Part shown: in pieces, positions 25,211 through 35,282 of the stretch | Numbering within the stretch: the first letter of the stretch is position 1 | Layout of the letters: each line of letters begins with the position of its first letter | Origin: an uncultured Pigmentiphaga sp. | GTDB lineage: Bacteria; Pseudomonadota; Gammaproteobacteria; Burkholderiales; Burkholderiaceae_B | DNA: 64,000 bases | NCBI GenBank assembly: GCA_937891425.1 | Contig: CALAGD010000064.1 | Coordinates: 1 to 64,000 of the forward strand | Direction: 5' to 3' | Notes under the pieces: generated by a model | The model's database searches: none | The model's input: the letters and a program-made list of their open reading frames with translations, nothing else | Told to the model about the DNA's origin: nothing | Translations under genes and position numbers: made by a program

Positions 25211-27979
25211 TCAATGCGCCTCCTCCCAATTCATCCCGACACCCACTTCCGCCACCAACGGAACCTTGAGCGTCGCAACCGAACACATCAGGCGGGGAAG
25301 CACGTTGCGGATTTCATCCAGCTCCTCCTCCGGCACCTCCAGCACCAGCTCATCGTGTACCTGCATGATCAGCTTGCTGAGGCGGCCTCCCTGTTCCAGC
25401 CAGCGCTGCAGATCGACCATGGCCATCTTGATCAGGTCGGCCGCTGTACCCTGCATGGGCGCATTGATGGCCGCGCGCTCTGCAGCCTTGCGGCGCGGCC
25501 CGCTACCGGCGCGAATGTCGGGCAGCCACAGTCGGCGTCCGAATACCGTCTCGACATAGCCCTGCTCGGCCGCACGCTGGCGAATCTCCTGCATGTACTG
25601 TGCCACGCCGGGATAGCGTGCGAAGTAGCGATCGATGTACATCTGCGCGGCCTCACGGGTAATGCCGAGGTTGCCTGCGAGCCCGAACGCGCTCATGCCA
25701 TACATCAGGCCGAAATTGATCGCCTTGGCCGCACGCCGCTGATTGGCATCCACCTCGCTCTGAGGGATCCCGAACACTTCTGCGGCAGTCGCGCGATGGA
25801 TGTCATCACCGCGCTGGAACGCTGCCTGCAGGTTCTTGTCGTCCGACACATGAGCCATGACACGCAGTTCGATCTGCGAGTAATCCGCCGACACGATCCG
25901 CCACCCCGGTTCCGCAACGAAAGCGCTGCGGATACGCCGGCCCTCGGGCGTGCGTACTGGAATGTTCTGCAGGTTCGGATCGCTGGAAGCAAGCCTGCCG
26001 GTAACGACTGCGGCCTGTGCATACGACGTGTGCACCCGACCCGTGGCAGGGTTGATCATGCGCGGCAGTTTGTCGGTATAGGTGCTCTTGAGCTTCGAAA
26101 GCCCGCGGTATTCCAGAATGACCTGTGGCAACGGGTAGTCCTGCGCAAGCTGGGTGAGCACTTCCTCGTCGGTCGACGGCGTGCCGCGCGGCGTCTTCCG
26201 CACGACGGGCAGGCCCATGCGCTCGAACAGGATTTCTCCGAGCTGCTTCGTCGAGTTCAGATTGAAGGGCTGTCCGGCCAGTTCATGGGCACGGTGCTCC
26301 AGCTCCTGCATTTTTGCCCCCAGTTCGCGGCTCTGCTGCTCGAGCGCTGCGCTGTCGATACGCACGCCGTGCCTCTCGATGATGGCCAGCACACGTGATA
26401 GCGCCACCTCGAGCTGGTAGATGCGATGCAGGCCATCGTCCTTTTGTACCTGTGGATACAGCACCTGGTGCAGTTGCACCGTGAAGTCGACGTCTTCCGA
26501 CGCATAATGGCTGGCCCGTGCTATTTCCACCTCATCGAAGCCGATCTGGGACGCTCCTTTGCCGCACAAGGCTTCATACGGTGTACCCACACGGCCAAGC
26601 CAGCGCTCGCCCAGGTCCTGCAGCGACACCGTACGGTGCGACTCGAGCACGTACGCTTCGAGCATGGTGTCGTGCATGACGCCCGCCAGACGTATGCCCG
26701 CATTGGCCAGCGCATGCGTGTCGAACTTGGCATGATGCAGCAGCTTGGGCGCATCGGGGTTTTCCAGCCAGGGCCGCAACCGTTGCAGGACTTCCTGCAT
26801 AGGCAGCTGCGGGTGCGACGCTGCGTCCGGCCCCCGATGGGCCAGCGGAATGTAACACCCCTGTCCGGGCCTGACCGACAGCGAAAGACCGACCAGCCTG
26901 CATTCCAGGGCACCCAGCCCACCCGTGGTTTCCGTATCGAGTGCCACCAGATCAGCCTGCTCGATGCGGCGCAGCCAATCGTCGAACTTCTCCCAGGTAT
27001 CGACCGTTTCGTATTCCACTGCACCGTCGTCCTGGATGAGATGAAGGCCTCCGGAATCTTCCTGCTGCGCCGACAACGCGGCAACGCGCACACGCGCGTC
27101 GCCACGCGGAACGCGATTCGGATCGCCAGTCAGTTCACGCAGCCAGGTGCGGAAGCCGTAGTGATCGAACAGCCGGATAAGGGTCTCGGTATCGCGTTCC
27201 CGCGGACGCAGATCATCGAAGCTGAGAATGCCGGGCGGCAGTTCGCAGTCGGTCTTGATGGTGACGAGCCGGCGCACCAGGTCGAAGCGCGGAATGGCCT
27301 CCCGCAGGTTCTGTCCGGCCACGCCCTTGAGCGCGTCTGCGTGTACAACGATGTTGTCGAGCGAACCGTACTCACCGAGCCACTTGGCCGCCGTCTTCGG
27401 ACCCACCTTGTCGACTCCGGGGATGTTGTCGACCGCATCGCCAACCAGCATCAGGTAGTCTACGATGCGCTCGGGCGGCACCCCGAACTTGTTACGTACC
27501 CCGCCCTCGTCAAGCACCTCGCCACTCATGGTGTTGATCAGGGTGATCCTGTCGTTCACGAGTTGTGCCAGGTCCTTGTCGCCGGTCGATACAATAGTGT
27601 GCACCCCACGGGCGGCCGCCTCGACGGCAAGGGTGCCGATGACATCATCGGCCTCGACTCCCTCGATCGCAATGACGGGCCATCCCATCGCTTGCAGGAG
27701 GGTCTGTATGGGTTCGATCTGGGCGGCCAGATCATCCGGCATCGCAGTTCGGTTCGCCTTGTACTCGGGAAAGAGTTCGTCCCGAAAGGTAGTGCCGCGC
27801 GTGTCGAAAACGCAGGCGATCCAGTCTGCCTTATAGTCCTGGGTCAGCCGACGCATCATGTTCAGTATTCCGTACAGCGCCCCCGTAGGCTCGCCCTGCG
27901 CGTTGCGCATGTCGGGCATGGCATGATAGGCACGGTACAGATAGCTGGACGCATCGACCAGCAAAAGGGTTTTTTTCAT
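25211..27979 (-). CDS. polA: DNA polymerase I
   Basis: The 922-residue protein has all three modules. The 5' nuclease (1-290) has LLVDASSYLYRAYHA, the GVEADDVIGTLA acidic cluster and the helix-hairpin-helix GVDKVGPKTAAKWL. The 3'-5' proofreading domain keeps its DTET motif (VALDTETTGG). The polymerase domain has motif A SADYSQIELRV, motif B RRAAKAINFGLMYGMSAFGL and motif C QVHDELVLEVPE. It fills gaps in repair and removes Okazaki primers. Its ATG abuts the ATG of the divergent LOG-type gene (CATATG, 27977-27982). Confidence 0.98.
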   Translation of the reverse strand: MKKTLLLVDASSYLYRAYHAMPDMRNAQGEPTGALYGILNMMRRLTQDYKADWIACVFDTRGTTFRDELFPEYKANRTAMPDDLAAQIEPIQTLLQAMGWPVIAIEGVEADDVIGTLAVEAAARGVHTIVSTGDKDLAQLVNDRITLINTMSGEVLDEGGVRNKFGVPPERIVDYLMLVGDAVDNIPGVDKVGPKTAAKWLGEYGSLDNIVVHADALKGVAGQNLREAIPRFDLVRRLVTIKTDCELPPGILSFDDLRPRERDTETLIRLFDHYGFRTWLRELTGDPNRVPRGDARVRVAALSAQQEDSGGLHLIQDDGAVEYETVDTWEKFDDWLRRIEQADLVALDTETTGGLGALECRLVGLSLSVRPGQGCYIPLAHRGPDAASHPQLPMQEVLQRLRPWLENPDAPKLLHHAKFDTHALANAGIRLAGVMHDTMLEAYVLESHRTVSLQDLGERWLGRVGTPYEALCGKGASQIGFDEVEIARASHYASEDVDFTVQLHQVLYPQVQKDDGLHRIYQLEVALSRVLAIIERHGVRIDSAALEQQSRELGAKMQELEHRAHELAGQPFNLNSTKQLGEILFERMGLPVVRKTPRGTPSTDEEVLTQLAQDYPLPQVILEYRGLSKLKSTYTDKLPRMINPATGRVHTSYAQAAVVTGRLASSDPNLQNIPVRTPEGRRIRSAFVAEPGWRIVSADYSQIELRVMAHVSDDKNLQAAFQRGDDIHRATAAEVFGIPQSEVDANQRRAAKAINFGLMYGMSAFGLAGNLGITREAAQMYIDRYFARYPGVAQYMQEIRQRAAEQGYVETVFGRRLWLPDIRAGSGPRRKAAERAAINAPMQGTAADLIKMAMVDLQRWLEQGGRLSKLIMQVHDELVLEVPEEELDEIRNVLPRLMCSVATLKVPLVAEVGVGMNWEEAH

Positions 27980-28783
27980 ATGAAAACAATTCAGCAAACG
28001 GGTCCTGACAGCAAACTGAACATCGAAATGGAGGCCACACTGTCCACGGCCACCGAGAAACGGATGCGCCTGCCAGGACTACGCGACATGTTGGATCCGG
28101 TCCAGGCCAACGCGGCCAAGGCGCGCGAGTCGTGGCACTTGCTGGGGATTATGTCAGAGTTCTACGAAGCATCGGAACGGCTGGCACAGGTGCGTCCCGC
28201 CATCAGCATGTTCGGCAGCGCCCGCATCAAGCCTGGCACGCCCTACTACGAGAAAGGCGAGACCATCGCCCGCATGCTGTCGGAAGCCGGTTTCGCCGTC
28301 ATCTCGGGGGGAGGCCCGGGCATGATGGAGGCATTCAACAAGGGAGCGTTCACCGGCCCGAACCCCAGTGTGGGTCTGAACATCCACATTGCCACCGAGC
28401 AGATTCCCAACGACTACCAGGACATCAGCCTGTGGTTCCGGCACTTCTTCCCGCGCAAGGTCGCCTTCATGAAGTATACGTCCGGGTATATCGTTCTTCC
28501 GGGTGGCTTCGGCACGCTCGACGAGTTGTTCGAAGCACTCACGCTCATCCAGACAGGGCAGAGCCGCCGCCTTCCCATCATCCTGGTGGGTGAGGAATTC
28601 TGGCGCGGCATGCTCGACTGGATTCGCCAGCAACTCGAAGCAGGCGGTCTGATCAGTCCCGGAGACGTGGAACTCATGCAGGTCCTCGATGACCCCCAGG
28701 CCGTGGTCGACGCCATCTTCGATTTCCACGAGCAGGAAGGATTTACCCTTACCGCAAAAGACACCCAGCTCATTTCTCTCTGA
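27980..28783 (+). CDS. LOG-family protein (TIGR00730-like, putative nucleoside-monophosphate phosphoribohydrolase)
   Basis: The 267-residue protein has the Rossmann-type LOG motifs GGGPGMMEAFNKGA and PGGFGTLDELFEALTLIQTGQ, which bind and cleave nucleotide N-glycosidic bonds in characterised relatives. These proteins are often mislabelled lysine decarboxylases. An N-terminal extension of about 75 residues precedes the first strand (PAISMFGSARI). If the ATG at 27980 is real, it lies directly against the polA start and its ribosome site would fall inside polA; the ATG at 28030 is an alternative. thrB follows after 12 nt. Confidence 0.88.
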   Translation: MKTIQQTGPDSKLNIEMEATLSTATEKRMRLPGLRDMLDPVQANAAKARESWHLLGIMSEFYEASERLAQVRPAISMFGSARIKPGTPYYEKGETIARMLSEAGFAVISGGGPGMMEAFNKGAFTGPNPSVGLNIHIATEQIPNDYQDISLWFRHFFPRKVAFMKYTSGYIVLPGGFGTLDELFEALTLIQTGQSRRLPIILVGEEFWRGMLDWIRQQLEAGGLISPGDVELMQVLDDPQAVVDAIFDFHEQEGFTLTAKDTQLISL

Positions 28784-28795
28784 TTCACCGAACTC

Positions 28796-29764
28796 ATGGC
28801 CGTATTTACCCCCGTGTCGCCCGAAGAGGCGCAACAGGTACTCGGGCGCTTCGAACTGGGCGAACTGGTATCGCTGCGCGGAATTACCGCTGGTATCGAA
28901 AACACCAATTACTTCGTCACGTCCACCGTTGGCGAATATGTACTGACCATCTTCGAGAAGCTGACCTTCGAACAGCTGCCGTTCTACATCGAACTGATGC
29001 ACCACCTCGCAGCGCGCGGCGTGCCGGTCCCCGAGCCCCAGACCATGCGCAGCGGCGAACGCATCACCACGCTGCACGGCAAGCCCTGTACCATCGTGTC
29101 ACGGCTGCCTGGGGGCTACGAACCCGCGCCCACGGCCCGGCATTGCGCCATCACGGCGCGCGTCCAGGCCCATACGCATTTGCAGGCCAAAGACTTCCCC
29201 CTGTATCAGCCCAATCTGCGTGGGCTCGCCTGGTGGCAGGCAACCGCACCCGCGGTGCTGCCCTTCCTTACCGAGGAACAGGGCGAACTGCTCTCCAGCG
29301 AAATCCGGATCCAGACCGAATTCGCTGCATCGGCCGATTTCGCCCAGCTGCCTTCCGGGCCGGCACACTGCGACCTGTTCCGCGACAATGTCCTGTTCGA
29401 AGGCACCAGCGAAGAACCGGTCATGGGCGGCATCATTGACTTCTATTTCGCGGGCTGCGACACCTGGCTGTTCGATGTGGCGGTGGCCGTGAACGACTGG
29501 TGCATCGTGCGCGAGTCAGGCGAGTTCAATCCGGACCTGCTGTCAGCCTGGCTCAACGCCTACGCGCGCGAACGCGAGTTCACCGCCGCCGAGCGCCGCG
29601 CCTGGCCTCTCATGCTGCGCGCAGCCGCCTTGCGGTTCTGGATTTCCCGACTGTACGACTACTATCTGCCCCGGGAAGCACACACCCTCACACCGCACGA
29701 CCCGCGTCATTTCGAGCGCATCCTGCGCCTGCGCCGCAGTCACCCCGCTCCCGAGCTTCCCTAG
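28796..29764 (+). CDS. thrB: Homoserine kinase, ThrB type II (choline-kinase fold)
   Basis: The 322-residue protein is the APH/choline-kinase-like ThrB used by many Alpha- and Betaproteobacteria. It has AGIENTNYFV, YVLTIFEKL, the catalytic loop HCDLFRDNVLFE, and the metal site GIIDFYFAGCD. It phosphorylates homoserine for threonine synthesis. The other threonine genes, hom and thrC, are about 11 kb away on the minus strand, so the pathway is split. It follows the LOG-type gene by 12 nt and precedes a membrane-protein gene by 40 nt. Confidence 0.95.
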   Translation: MAVFTPVSPEEAQQVLGRFELGELVSLRGITAGIENTNYFVTSTVGEYVLTIFEKLTFEQLPFYIELMHHLAARGVPVPEPQTMRSGERITTLHGKPCTIVSRLPGGYEPAPTARHCAITARVQAHTHLQAKDFPLYQPNLRGLAWWQATAPAVLPFLTEEQGELLSSEIRIQTEFAASADFAQLPSGPAHCDLFRDNVLFEGTSEEPVMGGIIDFYFAGCDTWLFDVAVAVNDWCIVRESGEFNPDLLSAWLNAYAREREFTAAERRAWPLMLRAAALRFWISRLYDYYLPREAHTLTPHDPRHFERILRLRRSHPAPELP

Positions 29765-29804
29765 CGCCTGGCAACAATCCGGAATCACGCAACACACCGA
29801 TTTC

Positions 29805-30593
29805 ATGCAAGCCGCTTCACTTCCACCTTCCGCCGGATGGCATTGGGTACTGTCGGGCTTCCAGCTGTTTCGTCGACAGCCCTTCCCCATGTTCACCTGG
29901 GCGATATCGATCGGACTGCTGGTGCTGATCGCGAGCATGCTCGTCCCGATCGGGCCGGTGGTCTTTGTCGTGCTCATGCCAGCCATCACGGTCATGACCC
30001 TCAATGCCTGCCGCGACATTGAGGCCGGCACGCCAGTGCAGCCGTTCCGGCTATGGCGTCTGATGGGCCAGCCAGCGGGCCGCCGGCTGCTCGTAGCCGG
30101 CGTGGTTTATGTCCTTGCCATTCTGCTTGCCGGCTTCGCCGCATTCCTGCCCTTCATGGGCAGCATCCGGGAGGCCGCTGCGGATCTCATCGATCCCGGC
30201 CAGCCACAGAGCATGATGGCGCTCGTCGAGGCGGTGCGTACCCCGCTGTTCGTCTTTGGCCTGCTGTACCTGGTCATTGCTGCCCTGTTCTGGCACGCAC
30301 CGGTACTGGTGGCCTGGCACGGGCTCGAGCTGCGCAAGGCCCTGTTCTTCTCGGGGATTGCCTGCTGGCGCAACAAGGGGGCCTTCCTGGTGTATGGCAT
30401 GGTGTGGGCAGCGCTCATCGCCATCCTGGAGTTTGCGGCCGTGCTGCTGCATGGGGTCGGCATCCCGCGGGAAATCGTAGGTCTGGTGCAGATGCCCGTC
30501 AGCTTCGTCCTGGCCGCCGGGCTGTACTGCAGCTTTTACCCCACCTACACGACGGTGTTCGGGTCGCCCCCCGAGGGCTCGGGCACGCCCTAG
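29805..30593 (+). CDS. BPSS1780-like integral membrane protein
   Basis: The 262-residue protein has about six spans. It resembles the BPSS1780 family, including GWHWVLSGFQLFRRQPFPMF at the start and LFWHAPVLVAWHGLELRKALFFS in the middle. The family is common in Burkholderiales and has no known function. It follows thrB by 40 nt. Its stop (TAG, 30591-30593) shares a CTAG tetranucleotide with the stop of the convergent uvrD. Confidence 0.85.
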   Translation: MQAASLPPSAGWHWVLSGFQLFRRQPFPMFTWAISIGLLVLIASMLVPIGPVVFVVLMPAITVMTLNACRDIEAGTPVQPFRLWRLMGQPAGRRLLVAGVVYVLAILLAGFAAFLPFMGSIREAAADLIDPGQPQSMMALVEAVRTPLFVFGLLYLVIAALFWHAPVLVAWHGLELRKALFFSGIACWRNKGAFLVYGMVWAALIAILEFAAVLLHGVGIPREIVGLVQMPVSFVLAAGLYCSFYPTYTTVFGSPPEGSGTP

Positions 30594-32827
30594 ACGGTTT
30601 CCAGGCGTGCCACCCCCAGGGCCAGCGTCTTGGTACCCAGGCCGCTGAAGTGGATTTCGGCCTGCGCCTGTGCGCCGCTGCCGTGCAGCGCCAGCACCAC
30701 GCCTTCACCGAACTTGGCGTGGCGCACGGTCTGGCCGATATGAAAGACCTGACCATTCACCTCGACTCCACGCTTGCCGCCAGCACCTGCAAAACGCTCG
30801 TTACCCCCAAAATAAGGCTGGGAAGCCGACACCGATCGCTGCCCCCACCCGGACTCCTCCCAGGCGGCAGCGCGGTCGTAACTGGCCGCATCAACCCGCG
30901 TCGACCGGGGCGTAATCCATTTCAGACACCCTGCGGGCAACTCGTCGAGAAAGCGTGACGGCACCGGATAACGCGTTTGCCCGTGCAGCATGCGTGCCTG
31001 GGCAAAGCTGATGTAGAGGCGCTTGCGCGCGCGCGTGATCGCCACGTACATGAGGCGCCGCTCCTCTTCCAGCCCCGACACGTCCATCAGGCTGTTTTCG
31101 TGCGGAAACAGACCTTCTTCCAGACCCGTGATGAAAACGGCGTCGAACTCGAGCCCCTTCGCGGCATGGATGGTCATGAGCTGGACGGCGTCCTGGCCTT
31201 CAGCGGCCTGGTTGTCGCCGGCCTCCAGCGCCGCATGCGCCAGAAACGCGGCCAGCGCGGTCCAGTTGCTCTCTTCCTCACCATCGTCAAATGGAATGGC
31301 AGCCTCGGCCGAAAACGCCGCAGCGGCGTTCACCAGTTCGTTCAGGTTTTCGAGCCTTTCCGCGCCCTCGCGCTCGCCCTTGTAGTGCGCTGCCAGCCCG
31401 CTGGCAGCAATCACGTGCTCGACGATCTCTGGCAGCGGCAGATGCTGGGTTTCGAAGCGCATCTGGTCGATCAGCCTGACGAACTGGCTGAGGCTGGCGC
31501 CCCCGCGCCCCGGCACCCTGGCGACCGCCGCGTACAGGCTTGACGAGGCTTCACGCGCCGCATCGGCAAGTGCTTCGAGCGTGCGCGCACCGATGCCCCG
31601 GGTGGGAAAGTTGACGACCCGCATGAACGATGTGTCGTCGTGGGGGTTTTCCATGAGCCGCAGGTAGGCCAGCGCATGCTTGATCTCCTGCCGCTCGAAG
31701 AAGCGCAACCCGCCATACACCCGGTACGGTATGCCGGCGGTGAATAACGCATGCTCCAGCACCCGTGACTGTGCGTTGCTGCGATACAGCACAGCAACAT
31801 CCTGGCGGCGCGCTCCCTCCCCGACCAGTGTCTCGATCTCCGACACGATCCATTGCGCTTCGGCTGCATCGCTCAACGCCTCGACCACGCGAATGGGTTC
31901 GCCCTGCCCCTGGTCGGTCCAGAGGTTCTTCCCCAGGCGGCCGGTATTGTGCGCGATCAGGGCATTCGCGGCGTCGAGAATGTTGCCGCATGAACGGTAA
32001 TTCTGCTCGAGGCGAATGAGCTCGGGACGGAAATCGCGTTCGAAGTCGGACATGTTGCCGACGTGGGCTCCACGGAACGCGTAAATTGACTGGTCATCGT
32101 CGCCCACCGCGAACACCGACGCGCCACCCCCCGCCAGCAGTTTCAGCCACCGGTACTGCAGGCGGTTGGTGTCCTGGAACTCGTCGACCAGGATGTGCCG
32201 GAAGCGCCGCTGGTAGTGCTCGCGCACCGGTTCATTGTGCCGCAGAAGCTCGTACGACCGCAGCAGCAGTTCGGCAAAATCGACCACTCCCTCGCGCTGG
32301 CACTGCTCCTGATAGAGCTCGTAGATCTCTATCATGCGCTGCTGAAATGGATCATGGGCGACCACATCGGCTGCCCGCAATCCGTCTTCCTTGGCACTGT
32401 TCACGAAGTTCTGTATCTGCCTCGGAGGGAACTTCTCGTCGTCGATGTTTGCCGACTTCAGCAGACGCTTGATCAGCGCCTGCTGATCGGCCATGTCGAG
32501 GATCTGGAAGGTGGCCGGGAGGTTGGCCGCGCGGTGATGCGCGCGCAGCATGCGATTGCACAACCCGTGGAAAGTACCGATCCACATGCCGCGTGGATCG
32601 ATGGGAAGCATGGCAGTCATGCGCGTGAGCATTTCCCGCGCGGCCTTGTTGGTGAAGGTAACTGCCAGCAAGGCATGGGGCGAGGCGTGCCGCTGCTGCA
32701 TCAGCCAGGCCATGCGCGTGGTGAGGACGCGCGTCTTCCCGCTGCCAGCGCCGGCGAGAATCAGGGCATGACGATCGGGAGCAAGCGTGACCGCAGCGTA
32801 TTGCTGCGGATTCAGATGTTCAAGCAT
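30590..32827 (-). CDS. uvrD: UvrD/Rep-family DNA helicase
   Basis: The 745-residue superfamily 1A helicase has Q motif LNPQQYAAV, Walker A AGAGSGKT, TFTNKAAREML, Walker B DEFQDTN, GDDDQSIYAFRGA, LEQNYRS, the TIHAAKGLEFDAVF motif and VAITRARKRLYIS. The C-terminus holds the Tudor-like RNA polymerase-interacting segment (VFHIGQTVRHAKFGEGVV). This length and tail fit UvrD/PcrA better than Rep. It unwinds DNA in nucleotide excision and mismatch repair. It overlaps the convergent membrane-protein gene by 4 nt. Confidence 0.95.
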   Translation of the reverse strand: MLEHLNPQQYAAVTLAPDRHALILAGAGSGKTRVLTTRMAWLMQQRHASPHALLAVTFTNKAAREMLTRMTAMLPIDPRGMWIGTFHGLCNRMLRAHHRAANLPATFQILDMADQQALIKRLLKSANIDDEKFPPRQIQNFVNSAKEDGLRAADVVAHDPFQQRMIEIYELYQEQCQREGVVDFAELLLRSYELLRHNEPVREHYQRRFRHILVDEFQDTNRLQYRWLKLLAGGGASVFAVGDDDQSIYAFRGAHVGNMSDFERDFRPELIRLEQNYRSCGNILDAANALIAHNTGRLGKNLWTDQGQGEPIRVVEALSDAAEAQWIVSEIETLVGEGARRQDVAVLYRSNAQSRVLEHALFTAGIPYRVYGGLRFFERQEIKHALAYLRLMENPHDDTSFMRVVNFPTRGIGARTLEALADAAREASSSLYAAVARVPGRGGASLSQFVRLIDQMRFETQHLPLPEIVEHVIAASGLAAHYKGEREGAERLENLNELVNAAAAFSAEAAIPFDDGEEESNWTALAAFLAHAALEAGDNQAAEGQDAVQLMTIHAAKGLEFDAVFITGLEEGLFPHENSLMDVSGLEEERRLMYVAITRARKRLYISFAQARMLHGQTRYPVPSRFLDELPAGCLKWITPRSTRVDAASYDRAAAWEESGWGQRSVSASQPYFGGNERFAGAGGKRGVEVNGQVFHIGQTVRHAKFGEGVVLALHGSGAQAQAEIHFSGLGTKTLALGVARLETV

Positions 32828-32860
32828 CGGGCAATCTTACGGCAAACAACGGGTCGAGGT

Positions 32861-33739
32861 TCAGGAGTGTCGCAACACTCGGTACAGGGGCTGCAGCAGA
32901 GAAACGGGCAACAGCCGGGGCAGTGCACGGGCGATGAAGACAAGTACGGCGGTCAGAGGCCCCAGCACGCGCAACTGGCGCTTCAGGCGATACAGCCGGT
33001 ACTCGGTTTTCACGTAGTTCCAGCCACGCCGACGTCGCAACATCCGTGTGCCAGCCCGGGCCAGCACCAGATCATCCTGCAGGTTCCACCCCTTGCCCCC
33101 CTGCGCCAGCAGGCGCAGCCAGAGGTCGTAATCTTCCGCCTGCGGGCAATGCCGGTAATTGCCTGCCTGCAATACGCACGAACGTCGCAACACCACGGTG
33201 GGATGGTTGAACGGATTGCGATACGGCAGCATGGAACGGATGCTTGCGTCGCTTTCCGGGACCACCTTGCGCGCCAGAAGCTGAAGCGTACCGGGTTCCA
33301 CTTCCCACATGCACGAACCGCACACTGCAATCTGTGGATTGCGCGCCATGAAGCCAACCTGCCGTTCGAACCGCCAGGGCTGGTTGAAATCGTCGGTATC
33401 TACACGCACCACCAGCTCGTGCCGGCAGTGCTGCAGGCCGTGTGCCAGCGCGCGCCCCAGCCCCTCCTGCTGCGGCAGCGGCAACACCACCAGGGGCAGG
33501 CGTTCGCGCCAACGATCAATCACTGACTGCAATTCGGCACCGATCGGCCCATCGAGCACGACCACGACCTCGGCAGGTGGCCAGCTCTGGTCCGCCACAC
33601 TTTGCAGGCATTCTTCAAAAAACTCGGGTCTCTCATTCTGGTAGAGCGAGAGCAGTACCGAGAACGCGGGGCGCTGCGACTCGTTGTTGGCGATGTCTTC
33701 AGTCAAGGGAGAGGCGTCCGGCACAGGAACAGGCGTCAC
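32861..33739 (-). CDS. Family 2 glycosyltransferase
   Basis: The 292-residue protein has a GT-A nucleotide-sugar domain: FSVLLSLYQNERPEFFEECLQSV, EVVVVLDGP, the metal motif VVRVDTDDF, and AEDYDLWLRLL as the acceptor-side Asp region. The C-terminal 50 residues contain a basic segment and a hydrophobic stretch, suggesting membrane attachment. The start is taken as GTG at 33739 with a poor ribosome site; homology starts near residue 26. It follows the GT4 gene by 63 nt and probably works with it on a surface polysaccharide. Sugar and acceptor are unknown. Confidence 0.88.
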   Translation of the reverse strand: MTPVPVPDASPLTEDIANNESQRPAFSVLLSLYQNERPEFFEECLQSVADQSWPPAEVVVVLDGPIGAELQSVIDRWRERLPLVVLPLPQQEGLGRALAHGLQHCRHELVVRVDTDDFNQPWRFERQVGFMARNPQIAVCGSCMWEVEPGTLQLLARKVVPESDASIRSMLPYRNPFNHPTVVLRRSCVLQAGNYRHCPQAEDYDLWLRLLAQGGKGWNLQDDLVLARAGTRMLRRRRGWNYVKTEYRLYRLKRQLRVLGPLTAVLVFIARALPRLLPVSLLQPLYRVLRHS

Positions 33740-33802
33740 GTTCTGAAGGAATAGATAGTAAACGATGCGGTCGATCCGGCAACCCGCAGGCGTGCTGCCG
33801 CT

Positions 33803-35242
33803 TCATCCGGGCGGGAGGATGGCCCGAGCCAGCATGGCCGCGCTTTCGGTCCAGGTGAGCCAGGGCATCCCGGCGGAACCGGGCGCACGGCCCTGTGCAT
33901 CCAGCGCCAGCCATTCGCGCAGGGCGCGCGCAAGCGCCCCCGGCTCGTCAGCCCTGAAATACCAGGCGTACGCACCGGCCACCTCACGGAATACCGGCAG
34001 GTCGCGGGCGATGATCGGCAGTCCGTGCTGTGCCGCCTCGATCAGGGGCAGGCCGAATCCTTCCGCGTACGAAGCGGCAATCAGCGCTTTGCAATGGCGG
34101 TACGCCAGCTGCAGCTCCGCATCCGACGCCCCCTCCAGCCAATGCAGGCGGTGCCCGGCTTCCGGATGCCGACGCAAGCGATCGACCAGCGCGCTCACGT
34201 TCCAGCCGGTCTTGCCGATGATCAGCAGATGCACACGTGCGCCCTCCTCCCACAGACGCTCCATCGCATCGAGCACCTGCTCGTGCCCCTTGCGGGGCTC
34301 AAGCGTCCCCACCATCAGGAAAACAGGCTCTTCGGGTGCCAGCAGCCAGGCGTGCCTTGCCGCCGCAGTGCACATGACAGCCTCGAGATCCTCCGGAGCA
34401 ACGCGCGCCTGCTCGAGCCGGGCTCCCAGGTGAAACCACCCGATTTGCGGGCCGCCGTCAGGCCTCGGTACCCGCGGCTGGGTCGCAAGCCAGTGGCGCA
34501 GGTCATCGGACACTGCGCGCGAGACGCACTGTATGGAGTCAGCCACTTCAAGCACGATATCCAGCCAGCGCGCGAAACGCGGGTCGACGACACCCTGATA
34601 GAACTCGGGATGCAAGACGGGGATGAGGTCGTGCAGTACGAAGTGCACCGCTACACCCTGCCTGCGCCAGGCACGCAACGGGCGGCGCATGTCCCGAATC
34701 GGCAGCAGCGCAAGGTCCGCCGTAAAGAAAACGTCGCCCGGGGCGATTTCGACCGGTTCGTCTTCCAGCCGCATGTTGGGCAACTGCCATGCCCGCGTGG
34801 AGTACTGGCGTGCGTACCGAAACCGGCCACGCGACACCTGGATGGGTTCCACGCGCCAGTCGGGAAGATCGAGCTCGGCCAGTGCACGGGTCAGGTTGCG
34901 CACCACCCTCTGGATGCCGGTGCCCGCGTCGCGCTGGAGCAATCCGGAGACATCCACCAACAGCTGATGTCGCGGCTGCGCTGCAGGGTCGACTCCCGCA
35001 AGCAGCGCGCGATAACCGTAGCGCAGATAACGCGCGCGTGCGTTCGGGTCGAACGGTCCGTCATCGGCCGCAGAACCGGCGCGCACATGGGCTGGAACCC
35101 CCACCTGCGCGAGAATACGCCCACCGAGCCCGGGAAAGGCCATCAGCACACGCACCGCCAGACGCTTCAGCCACGCATGCTTCTGCACCTGGGCGTATGC
35201 TATGTCGATGAAACTGCGAATCCGCTGCGACAGTCGTGCCAC
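33803..35242 (-). CDS. Family 4 glycosyltransferase
   Basis: The 479-residue protein has a GT-B fold. The start of the transferase region reads VDVSGLLQRDAGTGIQRVVRN, seen in O-antigen and capsule transferases. The C-terminal half has MVGTLEPRKGHEQVLDAM, LLIIGKTGWN and the nucleotide-sugar E-x7-E region GFGLPLIEAAQHGLPIIARD. GTG at 35242 was chosen because GAGGT lies just upstream; an upstream frame is open but the added residues look non-coding. A basic 100-residue N-terminal part precedes the catalytic region. It is divergent from the binding-protein gene. Confidence 0.87.
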   Translation of the reverse strand: MARLSQRIRSFIDIAYAQVQKHAWLKRLAVRVLMAFPGLGGRILAQVGVPAHVRAGSAADDGPFDPNARARYLRYGYRALLAGVDPAAQPRHQLLVDVSGLLQRDAGTGIQRVVRNLTRALAELDLPDWRVEPIQVSRGRFRYARQYSTRAWQLPNMRLEDEPVEIAPGDVFFTADLALLPIRDMRRPLRAWRRQGVAVHFVLHDLIPVLHPEFYQGVVDPRFARWLDIVLEVADSIQCVSRAVSDDLRHWLATQPRVPRPDGGPQIGWFHLGARLEQARVAPEDLEAVMCTAAARHAWLLAPEEPVFLMVGTLEPRKGHEQVLDAMERLWEEGARVHLLIIGKTGWNVSALVDRLRRHPEAGHRLHWLEGASDAELQLAYRHCKALIAASYAEGFGLPLIEAAQHGLPIIARDLPVFREVAGAYAWYFRADEPGALARALREWLALDAQGRAPGSAGMPWLTWTESAAMLARAILPPG

Positions 35243-35282
35243 GAATCTACCTCGGTCTCGTGCAAACGCGAGATTGTAGGTT

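Noticed and set aside
26426..28783. A 785-codon plus-strand frame running across polA into the LOG-type gene.
   Set aside because: Only the part after 27980 is a real protein; the earlier part is antisense to polA and carries no family motifs.
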